Source: an uncultured Acidobacteriota bacterium (GTDB taxonomy: Bacteria > Acidobacteriota > Blastocatellia > RBC074). Taken from it: a stretch of DNA of 6,623 bases. The stretch lies in NCBI GenBank assembly GCA_937967285.1, contig CALBSU010000451.1:1-6623 (forward strand). The letters run 5' to 3'. Position 1 is the first letter of the stretch. The number at the start of each line of letters is the position of its first letter. The position numbers were made by a program, and so were the translations under genes. Under the pieces are notes generated by a model. The model worked only from the letters and a program-made list of their open reading frames with translations. It searched no databases and had not been told where the DNA came from. Below are positions 1 to 6,623 of this stretch, piece by piece.

Positions 1-310
1 TCAACAATGCGACGATCTGAATGGTCAGATCGTTGAGCAGATTGCGCGCCTTCGTGTTGTCGCGATCCCAGTAGATTTCAAGCGCCTCGACCAGCAGTTT
101 GACCCGTACCTCCTGATTCTCGATGGCCCCCGCCTCGGTCACCAGCTCATCGAGCAGGCGCATCGACTCCGACTCGAGACGCTCCGCGCGCCCCTTTGTC
201 TCGGTCGACTGGGCTGATGCCGGCATAACCGCGATCGCCGCCATCATTATTAATATGGTGTAACGCAGCATTGCCTTGAGGGTCTTCCCCGAACTCGATC
301 CGGATCTCAT
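1..310 (-). CDS. Exported protein of unknown function, N-terminal part (cut by window edge)
   Basis: The reading frame is open from an ATG at 310 to the window edge, giving 103 codons with the 3' end missing. An in-frame TGA lies a few codons upstream of 310. I chose 310 because a GAGG sits 8 nt before it (319-322). A second in-frame ATG at 271 has only AAGG two bases upstream, which is too close. The N-terminus has basic residues (K9, K12, R16), a hydrophobic stretch over residues 17-31 (YTILIMMAAIAVMPA) and an ASA|Q signal peptidase I site at about residue 33, so the product is probably periplasmic or secreted. The mature part seen is charged and predicted helical: 'RLESESMRLLDELV', then 'VRVKLLVEALEIYWDRD' and 'KARNLLNDL'. 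This resembles helical-repeat exported proteins I associate with Acidobacteriota ('...ALLW..D...AR..L'), but only from memory. The gene lies downstream of a strong terminator, so it probably has its own promoter; I see no convincing one in the 68 bases between. Function unknown. Confidence 0.75.
   Translation of the reverse strand, partial: MRSGSSSGKTLKAMLRYTILIMMAAIAVMPASAQSTETKGRAERLESESMRLLDELVTEAGAIENQEVRVKLLVEALEIYWDRDNTKARNLLNDLTIQIVALL
12..33. repeat. 9-bp perfect inverted repeat with 4-nt loop
   Basis: ACGATCTGA (12-20) and TCAGATCGT (25-33) are perfect reverse complements around the loop ATGG. The pairing can extend by a G-T and a C-G pair to 10-35. It lies inside the coding region of the truncated exported protein, over its codons for NDLTIQIV, and no T-run follows, so it does not look like a terminator. 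A coincidence of codon choice is the likeliest explanation. Confidence 0.5.
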
Positions 311-377
311 GTCGGATGCCTCGCTTTCTCTTCACGGATACGAATTTCCCGTCATCAGGTTCGGTCATACAGACAGC

Positions 378-425
378 AAAAACCGCCTCCGGGTTCCCGA
401 TCGATCAGGATCCCGGAGGCGGTTT
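378..425 (-). terminator. Rho-independent terminator after the Hfq-like gene, possibly bidirectional
   Basis: A 14-bp perfect stem pairs 380-393 with 412-425 (plus-strand arms AAACCGCCTCCGGG and CCCGGAGGCGGTTT) around an 18-nt loop. On the minus strand the stem ends in a run of five T (complement of 378-382), as expected for an intrinsic terminator. It begins 22 bases after the Hfq-like stop codon and so closes the gyrA - TPR lipoprotein - Hfq-like unit. On the plus strand the stem is followed by CAG and five T (429-433), so it could also stop opposite-strand transcription, although no plus-strand gene is seen. Confidence 0.92.
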
Positions 426-447
426 CAGTTTTTCAGTTTTCCGGAGG

Positions 448-834
448 TCAGACCTCGTACATATATCGGATGCCGGATTTTCTGAGGAACATCTTCGGCC
501 CTCCGTCGGCCGGTCCGACGCTGAAGACATCCTTGTCGTAATATCTCACCTGGCCGCGGACCTCTTCGCCGCTGGTCAGCACGATGACGACCGTGGTCTC
601 ATTGTCGATCAACTGCTTGAGATAGAGCGCCTCCATCCCGGTGTTTTCGATGCTCGAATATGTCGGTCGCGGAGCCGGCCTCTTCTTGACAGGCTTCGAG
701 GGTCTTCTCGACTTCGGCCCCTTGCTGTCGCCTGAAGAGCCGCCGCCCTTCGGGTTTCCGTTTCGCGGTTTGAAGTTCTTTCCGTTTGCGGCTGGTTTCT
801 TCCTGGATGGACGGCGATTGTTGAAAAACGGCAT
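448..834 (-). CDS. hfq: Hfq-like LSm RNA-binding protein with long basic N-terminal extension
   Basis: The product is 128 aa. Residues ~66-128 read as an Hfq/LSm fold: a short helix ('MEALYLKQLIDNE'), a Sm1 region ('TTVVIVLTSGEEVRGQVRYYDKDVF', about 80-104, split here by residue number) with the family's G-x(4)-GQ spacing and a conserved Asp100, and a Sm2 strand ('KMFLRKSGIRYMYEV', 114-128). By family knowledge such proteins form rings that bind RNA and can act in post-transcriptional control. An ungapped alignment from memory to E. coli Hfq puts R118-K119-S120 where Hfq has Y55-K56-H57, and K101-D102 where it has Q41-F42, so proximal-face RNA binding may differ. Residues 1-58 are low-complexity and rich in K, R, P, G and N, probably disordered and able to touch RNA. 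There is no C-terminal tail. The start is set by AGGAG at 840-844, 5 nt upstream; the in-frame ATG at 885 lies inside the upstream gene and lacks such a site. It is last in the gyrA unit, 32 nt after the TPR lipoprotein. Membership of the Hfq superfamily is likely; a canonical Hfq role is not assured. Confidence 0.83.
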   Translation of the reverse strand: MPFFNNRRPSRKKPAANGKNFKPRNGNPKGGGSSGDSKGPKSRRPSKPVKKRPAPRPTYSSIENTGMEALYLKQLIDNETTVVIVLTSGEEVRGQVRYYDKDVFSVGPADGGPKMFLRKSGIRYMYEV

Positions 835-839
835 TTCGG

Positions 840-844
840 CTCCT
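840..844 (-). promoter_or_regulatory. Ribosome binding site that fixes the Hfq-like start
   Basis: AGGAG on the minus strand (plus-strand CTCCT) ends 5 nt before the ATG at 834. It is the best Shine-Dalgarno match among the genes here. It favours the 128-aa product over a 145-aa version starting at 885, which would begin within the last codons of the TPR lipoprotein gene. Confidence 0.8.
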
Positions 845-866
845 GGATTGATGTCTGCGTTAAGGA

Positions 867-1726
867 TTATCGCCTGCCCGGCCATCCGGGAGATGATGGC
901 AGATTCAGGTTGCGGTTACGTTGATGCTCGCGGATGCTCTCGATACGCTTCTTTATGTATTCCGGAGTCGACGGATCAGGTTCCGTCCCCTCGAGCATCC
1001 TGACCGCCTGATCATACTGAAAGGTACGCTCGTAACAATCGGTCAGACCGTAGCGAGCGACGCGCCTGATCGTCTTATCGGCCGTCTTGTCGGCCACTGT
1101 CTGGTAGGCGGGGATCGCTTCCTCGAACTCGTCGCGGAGCAGTCGGATGCCTCCGATCCGAAGGAATGCCCGCTCGGTCAATTCATCGTAAGGCGCGTTC
1201 TCCACCACCTTGCCGTACTCGGCCACAGCCTGACCGAGATCGTTCGTATCATAATACAGGTCGGCGATGTTGAGGCGAAGCCGCCGCTTCTCCTTCGCAT
1301 CCTGTGTCATATTGAGCGCGCTCTCGTATTCGATGATCGCTTCGCGGTTCTTACCGATGGCGGCGTAGCATTCAGACAGCCGGATTCTGGCCTGCCAGGC
1401 GTCCGGCGATTTCGGGTAATCCTCGATCACATGGATAAAATGCTGGATCGCCCGATCATATTGCTTGAGATCTCGCTGGCAGATCGTGGCTACGCGGTAC
1501 CGTGCCATCGCCGCCTGCTCGCTCCCCGGATTCTCTTTCAGAAATTCCTCGTAGAACTGCGCGGATTTCTCGTAGTCGCCGCTGTCCCATGCGGCCTGGG
1601 CGCGGTCGAGCAGCGCCCCCCTCGAACAACCCGAAGCAGTCATCAGAATCAGAAGCAGCAGCGGGAAAGTTCCGGACAGAAACCGGAGCCCGGAAGCTCG
1701 TAACTGGAAACATCTCCAAGTGCGGA

Positions 1727-1730
<4 letters not shown>
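867..1730 (-). CDS. TPR-repeat lipoprotein, BamD-like architecture
   Basis: The product is 287 aa. The N-terminus has an Arg-rich n-region (R3, R6, R11, R16), a hydrophobic core (residues 22-30, FPLLLLILM) and an A-S-G-C box ending at Cys35. This is an acceptable, not textbook, lipobox, so the protein is probably lipid-anchored and faces the periplasm. The rest is tetratricopeptide-like helix pairs: about 41-69 ('[22 protein letters not shown]'-type, shown shortened), 74-108 ('[20 protein letters not shown]'), 111-141, 150-181, 185-215 and 223-248. A basic and proline-bearing tail follows (269-287). A lipoprotein with five or six TPRs of 'A...Y..F...YP.S' type matches the BamD/YfiO group of outer-membrane assembly factors, but many generic TPR lipoproteins look the same, so I give no symbol. 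Its ATG overlaps the gyrA stop (ATGA, 1727-1730), with no other Met before the hydrophobic core. It is therefore probably cotranscribed and translationally coupled with gyrA. Confidence 0.88.
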
Positions 1731-4207
<2,477 letters not shown>

Positions 4208-4261
4208 CTGATCGAAGTCCTTCTCGTCCCTTCATACGTTTGTGTTCATGATAACCGTCGC

Positions 4262-4295
4262 CGGTCGATAAACGGTCCGACCGCCTGGATGGCGG
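4262..4295 (-). promoter_or_regulatory. Two small hairpins in the gyrA leader
   Basis: In the untranslated leader of gyrA, CCGCC (4281-4285) pairs with GGCGG (4291-4295) around a 5-nt loop. Alternatively, CGGTCG (4262-4267) pairs with CGACCG (4278-4283) around a 10-nt loop. The two share bases 4281-4283, so they exclude one another. Neither is followed by a T-run. They could form a switchable leader structure, but the stems are short and no known riboswitch or attenuator is recognised. Confidence 0.3.
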
Positions 4296-4348
4296 AAGGT
4301 GGGCAGTGTTCGAAGTGAAAATGTTTACGCCCCGTTCAATAAGCACAT

Positions 4349-4377
4349 ATTGTACTCATAACGAGGCGTCTAAACAA
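4349..4377 (-). promoter_or_regulatory. gyrA: Sigma70-type promoter for gyrA
   Basis: On the minus strand, TTGTTT (plus 4372-4377) is separated by exactly 17 nt from TACAAT (plus 4349-4354), which matches the -10 consensus at five of six bases. The -35 matches at only three. Transcription would start near 4342, giving a leader of about 135 nt before the gyrA ATG. It lies just past the stop of the repeat-protein gene, in a locally AT-rich patch. Because no strong terminator precedes it, some gyrA transcript could also come from upstream. Confidence 0.65.
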
Positions 4378-4404
4378 GATGCAGAGGTTTCTGAAGAACG
4401 CCGG

Positions 4405-5793
<1,389 letters not shown>

Positions 5794-5913
5794 ATCTGGT
5801 GTCTGCCTCCAGGGTCGCGTGCGAATCCGACAAGATCTTTAATCTCTTGGGATATGAGGTTTGAGGGGGCGGAGGAGCCCGCGTATCGCCGGCCCGTTCG
5901 GAAAAGAAAAAGT

Positions 5914-5942
5914 TTTATACCACAAATCATTAATTCCGGAAA
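5914..5942 (-). promoter_or_regulatory. Weak candidate promoter for the repeat-protein gene
   Basis: The 181-base gap between the thioredoxin-like gene and the repeat-protein gene (5794-5974) is AT-rich around 5901-5935. On the minus strand a TATAAA (plus 5914-5919) could be a -10, with TTTCCG 17 nt upstream (plus 5937-5942) as a poor -35. The leader would be roughly 110 nt. I see no intrinsic terminator, RNA gene or small ORF with a ribosome binding site in this gap. Confidence 0.3.
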
Positions 5943-5974
5943 GCGACTTTCATACGCCACCGAAAAGCAACTGC

Positions 5975-6571
5975 TCAGCCCTTCCCGTCGGCATGTTCGA
6001 TGACGGCCAGGACCCAGTCCCTGAAATCGCGCCGGAAGCCCCTGGCGCTGTCCACCAGCCGGCCCTTGCGATCGAAGATGAATGTCTGAGGAATCACGCC
6101 TCGCGGATCGGCGCCGTTGATCGCCATAAACATCTCTTTCGGCGAAAAACCGATCCGATAATTGATCCCGAACCGCTGAGAGAACTCCCTCACCTTCTGG
6201 CTGTCCATCACCGGATCCTCGACGGTCAATCCGATGACTTCGATCCCCTTGCTTCTCAAATCGCGCTGCAGCGCGACCAGATCCGGTATCTCGCGCCGGC
6301 ACGGGCCGCACCAGGTCGCCCAGAAATTGATCAGGACGATCTTGTCATGACCTACCAGATCGCTCAGTTTGGCTCCGCCGCCGTCCAGCAGCGTCACGCT
6401 GAAGTTCTCAGCCCGAGCGTCAACCGGCGTTGGAGCGGGAACCGGCGGCGCATAACTGTATCCGCTCGGGGCAGCCGGCTCACTCGAACAGGCGTAAAAC
6501 ATCGGAATCAACAGACATAAAATGACGGGTTTTATGATTCGGGAAACCAGCGAGGTATCGAGGAATTGCAT
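5975..6571 (-). CDS. TlpA/ResA-like thioredoxin-fold lipoprotein (thiol-disulfide oxidoreductase)
   Basis: The product is 198 aa from the ATG at 6571. The N-terminus is a hydrophobic signal ('IIKPVILCLLIPMFYA') ending at Cys28. The -3 to -1 residues F-Y-A are unusual for a lipobox, so lipidation is likely but not certain. A Pro/Ala-rich linker (about 29-50) would space the domain from the membrane. The thioredoxin fold covers about 55-195. It has the strand 'IVLINFWATWCGPCRREIP' with redox cysteines C88 and C91 (WCGPC), and the cis-proline loop 'GVIPQTFIFD' with Pro161. 'GIEVIGLTVEDP' lies in between, as in the TlpA/ResA/AhpC-TSA group. Such proteins reduce or exchange disulfides in the periplasm, for example in cytochrome c maturation; no cytochrome genes are seen here to narrow that. 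An in-frame GTG at 6607 would add 12 residues, but it sits directly at the expected transcription start of the -10 box at 6615-6620, and no ribosome site precedes it. The ATG has GAAAGA nearby, a weak site. Confidence 0.92.
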   Translation of the reverse strand: MQFLDTSLVSRIIKPVILCLLIPMFYACSSEPAAPSGYSYAPPVPAPTPVDARAENFSVTLLDGGGAKLSDLVGHDKIVLINFWATWCGPCRREIPDLVALQRDLRSKGIEVIGLTVEDPVMDSQKVREFSQRFGINYRIGFSPKEMFMAINGADPRGVIPQTFIFDRKGRLVDSARGFRRDFRDWVLAVIEHADGKG

Positions 6572-6614
6572 CTGTCTTTCACTGCCTTTGGAAATATCTA
6601 TCAACACTTCGGGG

Positions 6615-6620
6615 AGTATA
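6615..6620 (-). promoter_or_regulatory. -10 box upstream of the thioredoxin-like gene
   Basis: TATACT on the minus strand matches the -10 consensus at five of six bases. Transcription would start near 6608, about 37 nt before the ATG at 6571. Any -35 box lies beyond the window, so half of the evidence is missing. Confidence 0.4.
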
Positions 6621-6623
6621 AAG

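Noticed and set aside
147..368. 73-codon minus-strand frame near the left end
   Set aside because: It overlaps the exported-protein gene in another frame and shows no signal peptide or domain, while the chosen frame has a clear signal peptide and ribosome site.
448..885. Longer 145-aa form of the Hfq-like protein
   Set aside because: The ATG at 885 lies in the end of the upstream gene without a ribosome site, whereas AGGAG sits 5 nt before the ATG at 834.
921..1703. 260-codon open frame on the plus strand
   Set aside because: It is codon-aligned antisense to the TPR lipoprotein, which has clear domains and a lipoprotein signal; no recognisable protein is encoded on the plus strand.
5794..5974. 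Possible terminator or small RNA between the thioredoxin-like and repeat-protein genes
   Set aside because: There is only a 4-bp GGGC/GCCC stem and an AAGATCTT palindrome, neither followed by a T-run on the minus strand.
5861..6520. 219-codon open frame on the plus strand
   Set aside because: It lies opposite the thioredoxin-like gene, whose WCGPC motif and fold are unmistakable.
6572..6607. GTG start at 6607 for the thioredoxin-like gene
   Set aside because: It lacks a ribosome site, falls at the predicted transcription start, and adds a charged stretch before an already complete signal peptide.

Overview
The window is a compact, GC-rich bacterial chromosomal segment in which every supported gene lies on the minus strand, so genes are read from high to low coordinates. 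I see no mobile element, CRISPR array, tRNA or rRNA. The closest resemblance, from memory of protein families, is to Acidobacteriota or a neighbouring diderm phylum. Three points suggest this: an Hfq-like LSm protein with a long basic N-terminus and a 'YD-K ... IRYMY' core, an exported NxxG(E/D)xxF-repeat protein, and lipoproteins that imply an outer membrane. The phylum is an inference.

In transcription order: (1) 6571-5975, a thioredoxin-fold (TlpA/ResA-like) probable lipoprotein with a WCGPC active site, with a -10 box just upstream at the window edge. (2) 5793-4405, an exported protein of seven ~54-residue repeats, probably a seven-bladed beta-propeller. (3) 4207-1727, a complete gyrA (826 aa) behind a well-formed sigma70-type promoter and a ~135-nt leader. 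(4) 1730-867, a TPR lipoprotein of BamD-like build whose start overlaps the gyrA stop (ATGA). (5) 834-448, a 128-aa Hfq-like protein with a strong ribosome binding site. (6) A 14-bp-stem intrinsic terminator at 378-425. (7) 310-1, the 5' part of an exported protein of unknown function that runs off the window.

The clearest transcription unit is gyrA - TPR lipoprotein - Hfq-like: promoter at 4349-4377, a 4-nt overlap, a 32-nt gap, then the terminator. It combines DNA supercoiling, a probable envelope protein and a probable RNA-binding protein, with gyrB absent from the side seen here. The two upstream genes encode periplasm-facing proteins and look like separate units, although no strong terminator separates the propeller gene from gyrA.

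Nothing here is clearly a new system. The items most worth a second look are the Hfq-like protein, with its N-terminal basic extension and altered proximal-face residues, and the repeat protein, whose ends are in register for 'Velcro' closure of a propeller.
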